The notes under the pieces: generated by a model
Database searches by the model: none
What the model saw: the letters and a program-made list of their open reading frames with translations, nothing else
What the model was told of the DNA's origin: nothing
Position numbers and translations under genes: made by a program
Shown here: one piece after another, positions 10,539 to 20,120 of the stretch
Layout of the letters: every line of letters begins with the position of its first letter
How positions within the stretch are numbered: the first letter of the stretch is position 1
From: Hellea sp.
GTDB lineage: Bacteria > Pseudomonadota > Alphaproteobacteria > Caulobacterales > Maricaulaceae
Assembly: GCA_020629545.1 (NCBI GenBank)
Contig: JAHDDC010000027.1
Location: 1-40,928, forward strand
Direction of reading: 5' to 3'
Length of the DNA stretch: 40,928 nt

Positions 10539-11507
10539 TTAAACATCAAATTCCAAACCACTCTGAAGGTAGCGGGCCGGATCATCAACCCACTTCTCAC
10601 GAACCTTCACAAAAAGAAACAAATGGACTTTACAACCCAACCATTCTTGCATTTCGTGCCTGGCTTTTGCGCCGATATCTTTTATGGTTTGTCCGTTTTT
10701 TCCAAGAACAATCGGTTTTTGAGATGGTCTTTTGACATAGATAACTTGATCAATACGAATGTCCCCGTTTTTCTGTCGCGTCCACTTTTCCGTTTCAACT
10801 GTTGATGCATATGGCAATTCATCGTGAAGCCTTAAAAACAACTTCTCTCGCGTAATTTCGGCCGCCATCAATCGAGATGGTATGTCCGCGGCTTGATCAG
10901 GCGGATAAAGATATGGCCCTTCTGGCATTTCTTTGACGATTTCAGAAACCAGATCCTGAACGCCGTCCCTGTTCAAAGCAGAAATAAGGAAAATATGCTG
11001 ATAAACACCTGTCGCATCGAAATGTGCAATCAGAGCAAGCAATTGTTCGCGCTCGAGCTCATCAATCTTATTCAGAGCAAGATAGGTTTTATCACGTTTC
11101 CTAAGAGCAAGACCGGCTGTGACACGTTCTGTATCTTCAAGGGATAAACGATCCTGCGAAGTGCCATCCCCATGGGTCTGACGATTAAACGCCGGTGCAT
11201 CGACGACATGAACTATTGCGTCGGCGTCATCCACGCCCGTCCAAGCCGCATGAACCATCGACTTTCCCAGCCTGTCTTTATCTTTCGCTTTGAAAATACC
11301 GGGCGTGTCAACCAAGACAAGCTGGGCGTTTTCTATCATTGCAATCCCGCGAATTTGGAAGCGCGTTGTTTGAACTTTATGGGTAACAATAGAAACCTTC
11401 TCACCTACCAACGCATTTACCAATGTTGACTTTCCAGCATTGGGTGCCCCGATAATCGCGACAAAGCCGGACTTGGTATTAGCTTTTTGATTCACGAGGA
11501 CCCCCAA
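10539..11507 (-). CDS. era: GTPase Era
   Basis: Ras-like GTPase with a KH domain that binds the 3' end of 16S rRNA and takes part in 30S maturation. Visible GTPase motifs are G1 GAPNAGKST (20-28), G3 DTPG (67-70) and G4 NKID (146-149). The KH domain contains VLGKNGQTIKDIGAKAR in the last quarter. The segment between G3 and G4 is longer than in E. coli Era (HGDGTSQDRLSLEDTERVT). The start overlaps rnc by 16 bases; an internal GTG four codons in (11495) is an alternative start that leaves only a 4-base overlap. Confidence 0.97.
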   Translation of the reverse strand: MGVLVNQKANTKSGFVAIIGAPNAGKSTLVNALVGEKVSIVTHKVQTTRFQIRGIAMIENAQLVLVDTPGIFKAKDKDRLGKSMVHAAWTGVDDADAIVHVVDAPAFNRQTHGDGTSQDRLSLEDTERVTAGLALRKRDKTYLALNKIDELEREQLLALIAHFDATGVYQHIFLISALNRDGVQDLVSEIVKEMPEGPYLYPPDQAADIPSRLMAAEITREKLFLRLHDELPYASTVETEKWTRQKNGDIRIDQVIYVKRPSQKPIVLGKNGQTIKDIGAKARHEMQEWLGCKVHLFLFVKVREKWVDDPARYLQSGLEFDV

Positions 11508-12181
11508 TTTTCCAGAAGATCTGCGGCAGCCAATCTTTCGGCCTCTTTCTTGTTGGCACCCTCACCCTTTCCTTGACCTTTGCCGCTAACGGTTACCTCA
11601 ACCTTGAACAAAGGTCGATGATCGGGACCGGATTGTCCGACGACACTATAAACCGGAGGTTCAAACTTTCCAGAAGCGGAACGCTCTTGAAGCTCCGTTT
11701 TAGGATCTTTGACGGTATTCAGTAGGACATCCAATACACGATCATGCCAATATTTTTGATAGAATGACTGGGCCGCCGTGAATCCGCCGTCCAAATAGAT
11801 CGCTCCGAAAATTGCTTCAGCTGCATCGCCGAGAATAGAGACTTTCTCTCGACCTCCGAGTTTCTCGGTCGATTTTGACATCATCAATAACGCACCCACA
11901 TTTAGCTCTTCGGCCACCTCAGCACAGGTTTCTTTTCTAACCAGGGCATTTAGCTTGATGGCCAAACCACCTTCTTTGTCGGGACTTTTCAAAAATAGAG
12001 TTTCTGCGGTTAAAAGACCTAAGACCCTATCGCCTAGAAATTCCAATCGTTCGTAATCTGCCACTTGGCGACGACCGTCCCCATAGGAACTATGGGTCAG
12101 TGCACGTCTCAGCCAAGCGCGCTCTTTGAATTTGTAACCTAATCTAATTTCTAGCTTGGAAAGCCGATCTTCGTAGCTCAT
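11492..12181 (-). CDS. rnc: Ribonuclease III
   Basis: Double-strand-specific endoribonuclease for rRNA and mRNA processing. The signature ERLEFLGDRVL starts at residue 44 (Glu47, Asp51), and the second metal site is GDAAEAIFGAIYLDGG, with Asp119 and Glu122. The dsRNA-binding domain runs from about 158 to 228 and ends GANKKEAERLAAADLLENW. The length of 229 is standard. Its ATG overlaps the lepB stop by 4 bases, and the order lepB-rnc-era-recO is widely conserved in Alphaproteobacteria. Confidence 0.97.
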   Translation of the reverse strand: MSYEDRLSKLEIRLGYKFKERAWLRRALTHSSYGDGRRQVADYERLEFLGDRVLGLLTAETLFLKSPDKEGGLAIKLNALVRKETCAEVAEELNVGALLMMSKSTEKLGGREKVSILGDAAEAIFGAIYLDGGFTAAQSFYQKYWHDRVLDVLLNTVKDPKTELQERSASGKFEPPVYSVVGQSGPDHRPLFKVEVTVSGKGQGKGEGANKKEAERLAAADLLENWGSS

Positions 12182-12939
12182 TGCAAACCCTTAAAAAACC
12201 GGCCTTTTCGCACCTTATTCCATGTCCAAGGCTTAAACAGGGAAAACTCCGGTTTAGATGAAAGCAAAATAAACTCGGCTTTTCCGATTATATTTTCCGC
12301 CGGAACAAATCCAACTCCGCCTTGTTCAATACTTTGCCGACTATCAGAAGATGCATCCCGATTATCGCCCATCATGAAATACTCACCACTTGGAACAATA
12401 TACTCTCCAGTATTGTCAGAGACATGATTATCGGTCAAATTGAAGGTCAGATAAGCGCTTTCTCCGGGAATCATTTCCAGGACAATCTTCGTGCCTTTGT
12501 ATAAGGCATCACTCGGTCCTTCTAAGTCAGTTGGGGTTAGCTCCGTTGCATCACCGTTTATATACAAAACTCCGCTCACGATTCGAATTCTATCGCCCGG
12601 CAAACCAATAACTCGTTTAATAAAGTACTTTGATTTCTTCCCTGGCTTAAAAACAATAATGTCACCACGCTTCGGACCCCGTTCCAATAATCGCCCCTCT
12701 TTTACCGGAAATGGCAGAGGCGAAGCGGCATACTTCCCATAACCCACACTATATTTGGATGTGATGATATGGTCGCCTTTTATAAGATTTGGCTCCATGG
12801 ATGCCGATGGAATAGTGAAAGGTTGGAAGACAAATGTCCGCAATGAAAAAGCAATGAACAATGCCCAAAACGGGATCATCAAGAGACTTAAAGGCCCCTC
12901 TCTTTCTTCATCCATTTCGCTTGCGGATTGCTCGCTCAT
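12178..12939 (-). CDS. lepB: Signal peptidase I
   Basis: Membrane serine protease that removes signal peptides from secreted proteins. One N-terminal transmembrane segment (about 18-38) is followed by the catalytic serine in PSASMEP (Ser47) and the general-base lysine in YFIKRVIGLPGDRI (Lys108). A later box, GEYFMMGDNRDASSDSR, is the conserved GDNR..SxDSR motif. The length of 253 is normal for Alphaproteobacteria. It starts 9 bases after acpS. Confidence 0.97.
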   Translation of the reverse strand: MSEQSASEMDEEREGPLSLLMIPFWALFIAFSLRTFVFQPFTIPSASMEPNLIKGDHIITSKYSVGYGKYAASPLPFPVKEGRLLERGPKRGDIIVFKPGKKSKYFIKRVIGLPGDRIRIVSGVLYINGDATELTPTDLEGPSDALYKGTKIVLEMIPGESAYLTFNLTDNHVSDNTGEYIVPSGEYFMMGDNRDASSDSRQSIEQGGVGFVPAENIIGKAEFILLSSKPEFSLFKPWTWNKVRKGRFFKGLQ

Positions 12940-12948
12940 TGTCTCGGC

Positions 12949-13350
12949 TCAGTCTCTGATTCTGGCTTCCAATATCGCAAAAGCCTGCGCGTATGGATAG
13001 TCGTCAGAAAGACTTAAGTGAACGATGCCGTCATATCCGGCCGGGAGTCTGGACTTCATTCGTCGTAAAGCCCCTCTATGCAGTTTGATACCAGGGCGCC
13101 CGGACGGATCCTTTACAACTTCGACATCTTGCCACGATAAACTGCCTGTCCTTGGACCGGCGAGCGCTTTAGCGACAGCTTCCTTAGCAGCAAAGCGTTT
13201 CGCGTAATAACTAGCGACCCCAGACTTTGGGTCGCAATAATCACGTTCTGACTTGGTAAAAATACGGCTCTTAAACCGGTCACCAAATTTTTCCAGAGAC
13301 TGTTCAATTCGGCGAATGTCACACATATCCGTGCCAATGCCAATTATCAT
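12949..13350 (-). CDS. acpS: Holo-[acyl-carrier-protein] synthase
   Basis: Transfers 4'-phosphopantetheine from CoA to apo-ACP, activating it for fatty acid synthesis. The magnesium and CoA-binding residues are in [16 protein letters not shown] (Asp8) and KRFAAKEAVAKALAG (Glu57). The C-terminus shows the conserved HLSLSDDYPYAQAFAILE. The length of 133 is normal. The start ATG overlaps the pdxJ stop by 4 bases. Confidence 0.96.
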   Translation of the reverse strand: MIIGIGTDMCDIRRIEQSLEKFGDRFKSRIFTKSERDYCDPKSGVASYYAKRFAAKEAVAKALAGPRTGSLSWQDVEVVKDPSGRPGIKLHRGALRRMKSRLPAGYDGIVHLSLSDDYPYAQAFAILEARIRD

Positions 13351-14108
13351 CCGTCATAGCCTCTTGCGTCATCCATGCAGCGCCTCATTTCCGCTATAGC
13401 GTCCTCAAGCCCCATAAAGATCGCTTCGCCAATAATGAAATGTCCGATGTTCAGCTCATGCAGCTCGGGGATGGACGCAATCGAACTCACATTGTCAAAT
13501 GAAATTCCATGACCCGCATGAACCTCTAACCCCAAGGAAGCTCCAAGTTTAGCACCAGATTGCATAGCGTTAAAAATTTTGTCGGCGCGTAAAGCGTCCC
13601 CATCCAGCAAGGCATGCGCATAGGCTCCCGTGTGAATTTCGATCACAGGCGCACCAGATGCCGCTGCCGCCCGAATTTGCCTCTCATCGGCCTCGATGAA
13701 TAATGAGACACGGGCACCAGACTCTCGGAGTTCCCTAACGATTGGCGTTACCGAATTGTGCAAGCCGGCAACATCAAGTCCGCCTTCAGTTGTCCGTTCT
13801 TCCCGGCGCTCTGGCACTAAGCATACAGCATGAGGTTTGAGGCGTTTAGCGATTTCAACCATGTCATTTACGGCTGCCATTTCCATATTCAGGGGTATAT
13901 TCTCGCCGACGCAAAGCATTTGTAGACGCTCAAGATCGTCGTCAGTTATATGTCGTCTGTCTTCGCGCAGATGCGCTGTGATTCCATCTGCCCCGGCTTT
14001 TATGGCAGCATAGGCTCCAGCAACAGGATCAGGATGTTCTCCGCCTCTTGCGTTTCGGACTGTTGCAATATGATCGATATTGACACCCAGCCTTAGTTTA
14101 TGTGTCAC
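13347..14108 (-). CDS. pdxJ: Pyridoxine 5'-phosphate synthase
   Basis: Condenses 1-deoxyxylulose 5-phosphate with 3-amino-2-oxopropyl phosphate to pyridoxine 5'-phosphate, the last ring-forming step of the DXP-dependent vitamin B6 route. The N-terminus [19 protein letters not shown] and the loop HLREDRRHI (46-54) are diagnostic, as are the later HTGAYA and LEVHAGHGI segments. It is a TIM barrel of 253 residues, normal length. It overlaps the pyrE stop and the acpS start by 4 bases each, so translation is probably coupled along this stretch. Confidence 0.97.
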   Translation of the reverse strand: MTHKLRLGVNIDHIATVRNARGGEHPDPVAGAYAAIKAGADGITAHLREDRRHITDDDLERLQMLCVGENIPLNMEMAAVNDMVEIAKRLKPHAVCLVPERREERTTEGGLDVAGLHNSVTPIVRELRESGARVSLFIEADERQIRAAAASGAPVIEIHTGAYAHALLDGDALRADKIFNAMQSGAKLGASLGLEVHAGHGISFDNVSSIASIPELHELNIGHFIIGEAIFMGLEDAIAEMRRCMDDARGYDG

Positions 14109-14689
14109 TTTAGACCTCGGCTGCCGGGTTTCACGGCTGGTAAAGATTCAAGTTCCGGAGGTAATGCGTCGGCTGGATAAGCCGGGAACTTTCTGGACGC
14201 CAAACTGATCAGAGGTACGCCTATATCAGCGGCTCCTCCTGAACGATCAAAAATGCATGCGCCTCCAACAACTTTTGCTCCAGTCTTTTCAATAGATGCG
14301 ATACATTCGCGCGAGGACAACCCTGTTGTAACGATATCTTCGACCATCAAAACCTTTTGACCTGGCAACAAAGTGAAACCCCGGCGTAGAGTAAACTCAC
14401 CGTCTTCCCGTTCAGTAAAAATTGACTCAAGCTCCATATGACGAGCTGTTTCATATCCCGGAATAATACCGCCCATCGCCGGCGCGACGATAATGTCCGG
14501 CTGCTCTGGCAACTCAGATTTTATCTTATCAGCCAATGCTTTACATAAAATCTCGGTCAGCCGAGGATCTTTGAAGATAAATGCTTTTTGTAAAAAGACC
14601 GGACTGCGCAAACCGGAAGACAATATAAAATGTCCTTCCAGTAACGCCCCTGCCTCGCGAAATACATCTAAGACCTCGTCCGTATTCAT
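14105..14689 (-). CDS. pyrE: Orotate phosphoribosyltransferase
   Basis: Converts orotate and PRPP to orotidine 5'-monophosphate in pyrimidine synthesis. The PRPP-binding motif [14 protein letters not shown] is at about 113-126. [15 protein letters not shown] near residue 21 and [12 protein letters not shown] near 69 are the other conserved loops. The length of 194 is normal for the short alphaproteobacterial form. It lies 21 bases downstream of rel. Confidence 0.96.
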   Translation of the reverse strand: MNTDEVLDVFREAGALLEGHFILSSGLRSPVFLQKAFIFKDPRLTEILCKALADKIKSELPEQPDIIVAPAMGGIIPGYETARHMELESIFTEREDGEFTLRRGFTLLPGQKVLMVEDIVTTGLSSRECIASIEKTGAKVVGGACIFDRSGGAADIGVPLISLASRKFPAYPADALPPELESLPAVKPGSRGLK

Positions 14690-14710
14690 TTCAATTATAA
14701 CCTTTGATTT

Positions 14711-16936
14711 CTATTGTGCCGGCACAAACTCGCCCATCATACGCTGGGCTGCTACCACATAGGCACTCGTACGCAAAGCCGCAATGATCTGCATCAAGTG
14801 CCTATTATCAGTCACTTCAACGTCAAATATCATGTCAAAGAATGTCGGACTGCGTTGAACCGTCGTAATATTGATTAGATTACCGCCAGCTTCACCAATA
14901 ATTTTTGTTACATCAGCGAGCGCTCCTGGAACATGCTCAACGGTTGCGGTTACGCGACCTGTAGACATGGCATGCTGAGCCGCCCGTCTCCAGCCAATAT
15001 CTAGCCAGTCGCTACTAGCATCCGAAGACGCCAAAACATCGCAATCTATGGTATGAATAATAACCCCTTTTCCAGGTCGTTGTAGGCCTACAATTCGGTC
15101 ACCTGGAATTGGTGAACAGCAATCCGATAGATGCATACTAACACCGGCCGTTAATCCGTCCCCCTTAACGTAAAGCTTTGCAGTTGAGTCAGTAATAAAC
15201 TCCCTGTTAGCATAGTCCTCCATCGCTTTAGTGCTCTCTCTTCCGGGAAAAGCTGCCTTCATGAAGTGTTTGATCGACATGTCGCCTTTGCCAAGCGCAT
15301 GATAAAGTTCTTCGGGCTCCTTAAAGCCAAGGCGTTTGAGAGTATCTCCTATGGAACTTTCACTGAAGTCCTTGTCTTCGCGTGCAAAAGCGTGATCCGC
15401 AAGCATGGCACCGATCCGAACAAATTCCTGAACTTCTTTATCACGTGTCAACCGCCGTAGAGATGATCGAGCTCTACCTGTCACAACCATATTTTCCCAA
15501 TCGGGCTGCGGCTCAGGCTCACCGCCACGAATGATTTTGACGACATCACCGTTTTGAAGGCGCGTTCGCAGCGGACGTTCTCGATTATTGATTAAAGCGC
15601 CAATGCAGGTATCGCCAACATCGGTGTGAACCGCATATGCAAAGTCTATCGGCGTTGCACCTCGCGGAAGAGAGATGAGCTCGCCTTTTGGCGTAAAAGT
15701 GAAAACCTGATCAGCGAACATTTCGAGCTTTGCATGCTCCAAAAACTCGTCTGCATCGCCACTTTGTTCCATCATTTCTACTAACGGCCGGATACGCCGC
15801 AATGGATCCCCTCCAGATTCCTGCGCTTTCTCCGGATCATAGGCATAGGACTCGTTTTTATAGGCCCAGTGTGCCGCTACGCCGCGCTCAGCTACGTCCT
15901 CCATACGGGCTGTACGAATTTGAATCTCAAGCCTACGGTTTTCAGGACCCAGTATGGTCGTGTGCAAGGATTGATACCCATTAGGTTTTGGAACTGAAAT
16001 AAAGTCTCTGAATCGAGCCGGTACGCATCTAAAATTTGTATGGAGCATTCCAAGAACACGATAGCACGTCGCGCGATCGTCCACGATAATTCGAAATGCA
16101 TAAATATCGGCAACGTCCTCAAAAGAGATACCTTGCCTTTGAAGCTTTCTCCAGATCGCATAGGCTCTTTTTTCTCGGCCGTATATTTGCGCTGCTATTC
16201 CCTGTTCGTCAGTAAGATCTCTTAGCGCGACGGACATCTGGGAAATCGCTGCTTTTTGATTAGCGCGCCAATCTTCGAGTCGCCGGGTTATACTTTCATA
16301 AGCCGATGAATTAAGGTGTTTAAATGACAAGTCTTCGAGCTCAGAACAAATACGGTCAATACCGATCCGCCTTGCCAAAGGCGCGTAAATATCCATGGTT
16401 TCTCTGGATATACGCTCTCGGGACTCTGCCTTAGGATGGTGCTCGAGGGTTCGCATATTGTGGAGTCGATCACAGAGTTTAACTAAAAGAACTCGGACAT
16501 CTTTGCTCATTGCCAGCACAAACTTTTGAAAGTTTTCAGCTTGACGACGCTGACGGGTTGGATTGGGTACAGAAAGTTCGACCTGACCAAGCTTGGTTAC
16601 GCCGTCAACAAGTTTAGCAATTTCTTCGCCAAACATTTCAGTGATGTCTTCATAGGTCGCTTCTGTGTCTTCAAGGACATCATGAAGAAGTCCCGTACAA
16701 ATGGACTGAACATCCAAATGCAAGGACGCGAGGATACCAGCCACTTGAATGGGATGAGCATAATAAGGGTCGCCAGAATGACGCATTTGTGCGCCGTGAG
16801 CTTTAGTCGCGTAAACATACGCCTTGTTCAGCAGATTTTCGTCGACAGACGGGTCATATTCCCGGACCAGATCGACAAGCTCATACTGGCGCAAGTGCCG
16901 AGAGGTCTCTGTTTTAATGTTAGCGATCTTGTTCAC
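14711..16936 (-). CDS. rel: Bifunctional (p)ppGpp synthetase/hydrolase (RSH family)
   Basis: Makes and degrades (p)ppGpp in the stringent response. Domains in order are an HD hydrolase (about 35-190) with AHGAQMRHSGDPYYAHP and LLHDVLED (His85-Asp86), a RelA/SpoT synthetase domain (about 240-360) with YAIWRKLQRQ, KPNGYQSLHTT and EIQIRT, a TGS domain (FTPKGELISLPRGATPIDFA) and a C-terminal ACT domain. Both the HD residues and the synthetase Glu in EIQIRT are present, so both activities are expected, as for the single RSH of most Alphaproteobacteria. The length is 741. It sits 43 bases after the cysH fusion, with no terminator visible in the gap. Confidence 0.97.
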   Translation of the reverse strand: MNKIANIKTETSRHLRQYELVDLVREYDPSVDENLLNKAYVYATKAHGAQMRHSGDPYYAHPIQVAGILASLHLDVQSICTGLLHDVLEDTEATYEDITEMFGEEIAKLVDGVTKLGQVELSVPNPTRQRRQAENFQKFVLAMSKDVRVLLVKLCDRLHNMRTLEHHPKAESRERISRETMDIYAPLARRIGIDRICSELEDLSFKHLNSSAYESITRRLEDWRANQKAAISQMSVALRDLTDEQGIAAQIYGREKRAYAIWRKLQRQGISFEDVADIYAFRIIVDDRATCYRVLGMLHTNFRCVPARFRDFISVPKPNGYQSLHTTILGPENRRLEIQIRTARMEDVAERGVAAHWAYKNESYAYDPEKAQESGGDPLRRIRPLVEMMEQSGDADEFLEHAKLEMFADQVFTFTPKGELISLPRGATPIDFAYAVHTDVGDTCIGALINNRERPLRTRLQNGDVVKIIRGGEPEPQPDWENMVVTGRARSSLRRLTRDKEVQEFVRIGAMLADHAFAREDKDFSESSIGDTLKRLGFKEPEELYHALGKGDMSIKHFMKAAFPGRESTKAMEDYANREFITDSTAKLYVKGDGLTAGVSMHLSDCCSPIPGDRIVGLQRPGKGVIIHTIDCDVLASSDASSDWLDIGWRRAAQHAMSTGRVTATVEHVPGALADVTKIIGEAGGNLINITTVQRSPTFFDMIFDVEVTDNRHLMQIIAALRTSAYVVAAQRMMGEFVPAQ

Positions 16937-16979
16937 GCTTTAGATATAAGGCGAACTGATCCCTTGGGCAAATGGGTAT

Positions 16980-18167
16980 TTAGAATACTTCCAACGTTTT
17001 TCGGCCTTCCACTGGGACCCACTTTCCATCAACCAAGTGAATCCCGCATTCGTCTTTTTTCAAATTTCGCCAACGCCCGGCTCTCGCATCCTCACCGTCT
17101 GTAACGCGGGTAGTACAAGGCTGACACCCAACTGACAGGAATCCAAGCGATAAGAGCGGATGCACTGGCAAATCATATTTCCGCATATAGGTCGTAACAT
17201 CTTTGGCAGACCAATATGCCAATGGATTAAGCTTTGCCTGAGGCCCATCTGACTGAAGAATAGGCATGTTTTTGCGATCCGGGGTCTGATATCGTTTTCG
17301 ACCCGTTATTCGGACGCTATAATCAAAAATTTTATCAGCAAGTGGCCGAACTTTCCGAAGATCACAACAGGCATCAGGATCAGTTTCGTTGAGCAATCCC
17401 TGTGGGTCTTCCATCTTCACGGATTTTCGATCCGGCGTTAGGTTAATTAGATTTGTCAAACCGAGTTTAGAGACAAGTTGATCTCTATAATGTAGCGTCT
17501 CTCTAAAATGCTTGCCTGTATCCAGAAAAATTATCGGAAGATTTTTATCTATCTGAGCGACAGTATGAAGAAGGACGGCGCTATCAATTCCCATGGAAGA
17601 CGCTAGGACCAAATCTCCATTGTAATCCGAGATGGCCTGCCGGATCGCCTGCGCAGCAGAAAGGCCAAAATACGGATCGTTAGCTTCTTTGGCAGCCACT
17701 GACGTTTCTCGGGCATCAAAAATACTGATCTCTGGTCCATTCTTGAGCTCATAGCCCCGCTGATAGGTAACGCTGAATGCATTGAGCGCATCAAACCAGT
17801 GGCTTTCAGCTTGTCGGGAATAGGTCACTCCATCGACTTTAACCGCATCAAAACCGCATTGAAGTGCAAATACATATTGATCAGGAATAAGCGGGCCATC
17901 GGCAATGAGTTCGCCTTTGTAGCCATATTTATTTCTGAGCTCTTTTGCGATCGAAAATCCGCGTCCATCAGCAAAAGACGGAAAGTCGATCAAAATAGCC
18001 TTGATATTGGGCAAATGGAGCGCAATTCGCTTTAGATCAACATCATTTGATAGCTTGACCATTTCGCCTTTATTACTGGCAAAAAAGCCTTCAAGGTCCG
18101 GTACATTTTCAAACTGAGCTGCACTGACAGCATGACCGTCTTTGATGAGAGTATCAGGCGTTGTCAT
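16980..18167 (-). CDS. cysH: DUF934-CysH fusion: APS/PAPS reductase
   Basis: Residues 1-140 form a DUF934 domain, with DFPSFADGRGFSIAKELR near 61 and FALQCGFDAVKVDG near 100. Residues 165-395 are a CysH-type reductase that turns adenylylsulfate (or PAPS) into sulfite. The CysH part has LVLASSMGIDSAVLLH (187-201), Cys267-Cys268 and Cys348/Cys351 (CxxC), which bind a [4Fe-4S] cluster in APS-reducing enzymes, and catalytic Cys374 in ECGIH. The two domains are usually encoded as neighbouring separate genes; here one uninterrupted frame joins them. I chose the ATG at 18167 because AGAGGTG precedes it and the upstream extension to 18431 is only a shadow of cysI. It overlaps cysI by 14 bases. Confidence 0.92.
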   Translation of the reverse strand: MTTPDTLIKDGHAVSAAQFENVPDLEGFFASNKGEMVKLSNDVDLKRIALHLPNIKAILIDFPSFADGRGFSIAKELRNKYGYKGELIADGPLIPDQYVFALQCGFDAVKVDGVTYSRQAESHWFDALNAFSVTYQRGYELKNGPEISIFDARETSVAAKEANDPYFGLSAAQAIRQAISDYNGDLVLASSMGIDSAVLLHTVAQIDKNLPIIFLDTGKHFRETLHYRDQLVSKLGLTNLINLTPDRKSVKMEDPQGLLNETDPDACCDLRKVRPLADKIFDYSVRITGRKRYQTPDRKNMPILQSDGPQAKLNPLAYWSAKDVTTYMRKYDLPVHPLLSLGFLSVGCQPCTTRVTDGEDARAGRWRNLKKDECGIHLVDGKWVPVEGRKTLEVF

Positions 18168-19809
18168 AAAGCACCTCTTTGAACGGCGCGATACCGACGC
18201 GTTTAAACGTATCGATGAACCTCTCGCCTTTGTTTTTTGTGTCCAGATAAAAATCGACCATACGTTCAATGCCATCGACCAATTCATCTTGGGAAAAACC
18301 TGGGCCTGTAATTTGCCCGATCGCGGCATTTTCCGAAGAATCGCCGCCAAGTTTGACCTGGTAGAATTCGACACCAGCTTTTTCGAGGCCCAGAATTCCG
18401 ATGTTGCCGACATGGTGATGGCCGCAAGCATTGATACAGCCCGAAATCTTTATCGACATTTCGCCAATCGCCCGTTGACGGGAAGGCTCCTTAAATCGCT
18501 TAGCAATGGCTTGAGAAACCGGAATAGATCGCGCCGTCGCAAGTGCGCAATAATCCATTCCGGGGCAACAAATGATATCGGAAATAAGACCAATATTATC
18601 AGCAGCAAGCTTGGCACCTTTAAGCTCCTGATACACCGCGTAAAGATCATCCTGTTTCACATGCGGTAACACCATATTTTGCTGATGGGTCGTTCTGATC
18701 TCCGCAAAGCTGAACCTATCGGCCAAGTTTGCAATGACCCGCATTTGATCGGCTGTCACGTCTCCGGGCGCACGATCGAGTGGTTTGAGCGATATATTCA
18801 CGATGGCATAGCCCGGCTGCTTATGGGCAGAAATATTATTGTCGACCCAATAGGCGAAGTCCTGATCTTTGGCTTTCGCAGCGTCCAATGACTTTGATAA
18901 CGTCAATCCATCTTCAAACTGCGGCGGTGCAAAATAAGATGATATTCGTGACACTTCGTCAGGAGATACAGCAATATCTGATGGCTCAAGCGTTTCATAT
19001 TCAGCTGCAACCATTTCGCGAAAGGCGTCAATACCCGTTTCGGTAACGAGAATTTTGATGCGGGCTTTGTATTTGTTGTCGCGCCGCCCATAGCGATTAT
19101 AAACCCGCATAACCGCTTCCAGGTATGGCAATAGCTCTTCGCGCGGCAAAAATTCTCGCAAGGTTGTTCCGATAATAGGCGTTCTTCCCAGCCCGCCGCC
19201 GACAATAATATGAAATCCAGTCTCGCCCTTAGCATTTTTGACGATCTCTATTCCTATATCATGTGCGCGAATAACGGCTCTATCATTTGGCGCTGCTGTC
19301 ACCGCGATTTTGAATTTACGCGGTAGGAATGCAAATTCTGGGTGCATAGTCGACCACTGACGAAGCAATTCGGCTGTCGGCCTAGGGTCTTCGATCTCAT
19401 CCGCCGTTGCGCCGGCAAAAGGATCCGAAGTTACATTGCGGATACAATTCCCTGATGTTTGAAAACAGTGCATTTCCACATCGGCCAATTCCTGCAAAAG
19501 ATCGGGCACTTCCGGAAGCTGCGGCCAATTAAGCTGCATATTCTGACGCGTCGTGACGTGACCATATCCCCGATCATATTTTTCGGATATATCGGCAATC
19601 TTGCGAAGCTGAACAGAGTTGAGGGTTCCGTATGGAATAGCAATACGAAGCATATAGGCGTGAAGCTGCAGATATAGACCGTTTTGCAACCGCAGTGGTT
19701 TAAACTGATCCTCTGTTATCGCCCCTTCAAGGCGTCTCTTAACTTGGCCTCGAAATTGCTTTACGCGGCTTTGCACGACCTCATGGTCAAATTCATCATA
19801 GCGATACAT
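18154..19809 (-). CDS. cysI: Sulfite reductase hemoprotein (siroheme, [4Fe-4S])
   Basis: Six-electron reduction of sulfite to sulfide. The nitrite/sulfite reductase ferredoxin-like half-domains and the siroheme/[4Fe-4S] ligands are visible: Cys415 and Cys421 (CPGMDYC), then Cys458 and Cys462 (CINAC followed by GHHHVGN). The N-terminal repeat carries YGHVTTRQNMQLNW near 82, a siroheme-contact region. The length of 551 is normal. There is no cysJ flavoprotein nearby, so electrons probably come from ferredoxin or an unlinked reductase. A nitrite reductase is possible on sequence alone, but the cysG/cysH context favours sulfite. It starts 2 bases after the DUF2849 gene. Confidence 0.93.
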   Translation of the reverse strand: MYRYDEFDHEVVQSRVKQFRGQVKRRLEGAITEDQFKPLRLQNGLYLQLHAYMLRIAIPYGTLNSVQLRKIADISEKYDRGYGHVTTRQNMQLNWPQLPEVPDLLQELADVEMHCFQTSGNCIRNVTSDPFAGATADEIEDPRPTAELLRQWSTMHPEFAFLPRKFKIAVTAAPNDRAVIRAHDIGIEIVKNAKGETGFHIIVGGGLGRTPIIGTTLREFLPREELLPYLEAVMRVYNRYGRRDNKYKARIKILVTETGIDAFREMVAAEYETLEPSDIAVSPDEVSRISSYFAPPQFEDGLTLSKSLDAAKAKDQDFAYWVDNNISAHKQPGYAIVNISLKPLDRAPGDVTADQMRVIANLADRFSFAEIRTTHQQNMVLPHVKQDDLYAVYQELKGAKLAADNIGLISDIICCPGMDYCALATARSIPVSQAIAKRFKEPSRQRAIGEMSIKISGCINACGHHHVGNIGILGLEKAGVEFYQVKLGGDSSENAAIGQITGPGFSQDELVDGIERMVDFYLDTKNKGERFIDTFKRVGIAPFKEVLYDNA

Positions 19810-19811
19810 GA

Positions 19812-20120
19812 TTAGTCTTTCTTTATCTCTTCGCCGAGGTCTTTAGAGGGGCCGGTGACGCGGAATCGTTCGCGGTAACGGGCCGGCAGGTTACTCTCGG
19901 GATCAATATCAATGAAATAGGCGCCGACGACATCATTGGCTTCGACATCGCGATCCGCTATTTCCTGCATTTTGGCGATTTGGTCAGGATCTTCAGTCCT
20001 GAGCGCGTCTTCATATGACGTTGACCAAGTATAATCCTTAGTCAGCCAAACTGAATATCCCTCACGCAGCTCATTGGCTGTCATACTTTGCGGGCCTTTA
20101 CCTTTATGTTTAGCGCTCAT
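19812..20120 (-). CDS. DUF2849 domain protein
   Basis: A small acidic cytosolic protein of 102 residues without signal or membrane segment. The pattern TANELREGYSVWLTKDYTW and VVGAYFIDID..LPARYRERFR matches DUF2849, a family usually encoded between cysG and cysI in Alphaproteobacteria. No catalytic residue is evident. A role as an accessory to sulfite reductase or its siroheme loading is inference from context only. Its ATG overlaps the cysG stop by 4 bases and its stop is 2 bases before cysI. Confidence 0.85.
   Translation of the reverse strand: MSAKHKGKGPQSMTANELREGYSVWLTKDYTWSTSYEDALRTEDPDQIAKMQEIADRDVEANDVVGAYFIDIDPESNLPARYRERFRVTGPSKDLGEEIKKD

Noticed and set aside
18168..18431. An 88-residue N-terminal extension of the cysH fusion frame
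   Set aside because: It lies wholly over the end of cysI in another frame, has no family resemblance, and the ATG at 18167 has a good ribosome site and starts DUF934 correctly.
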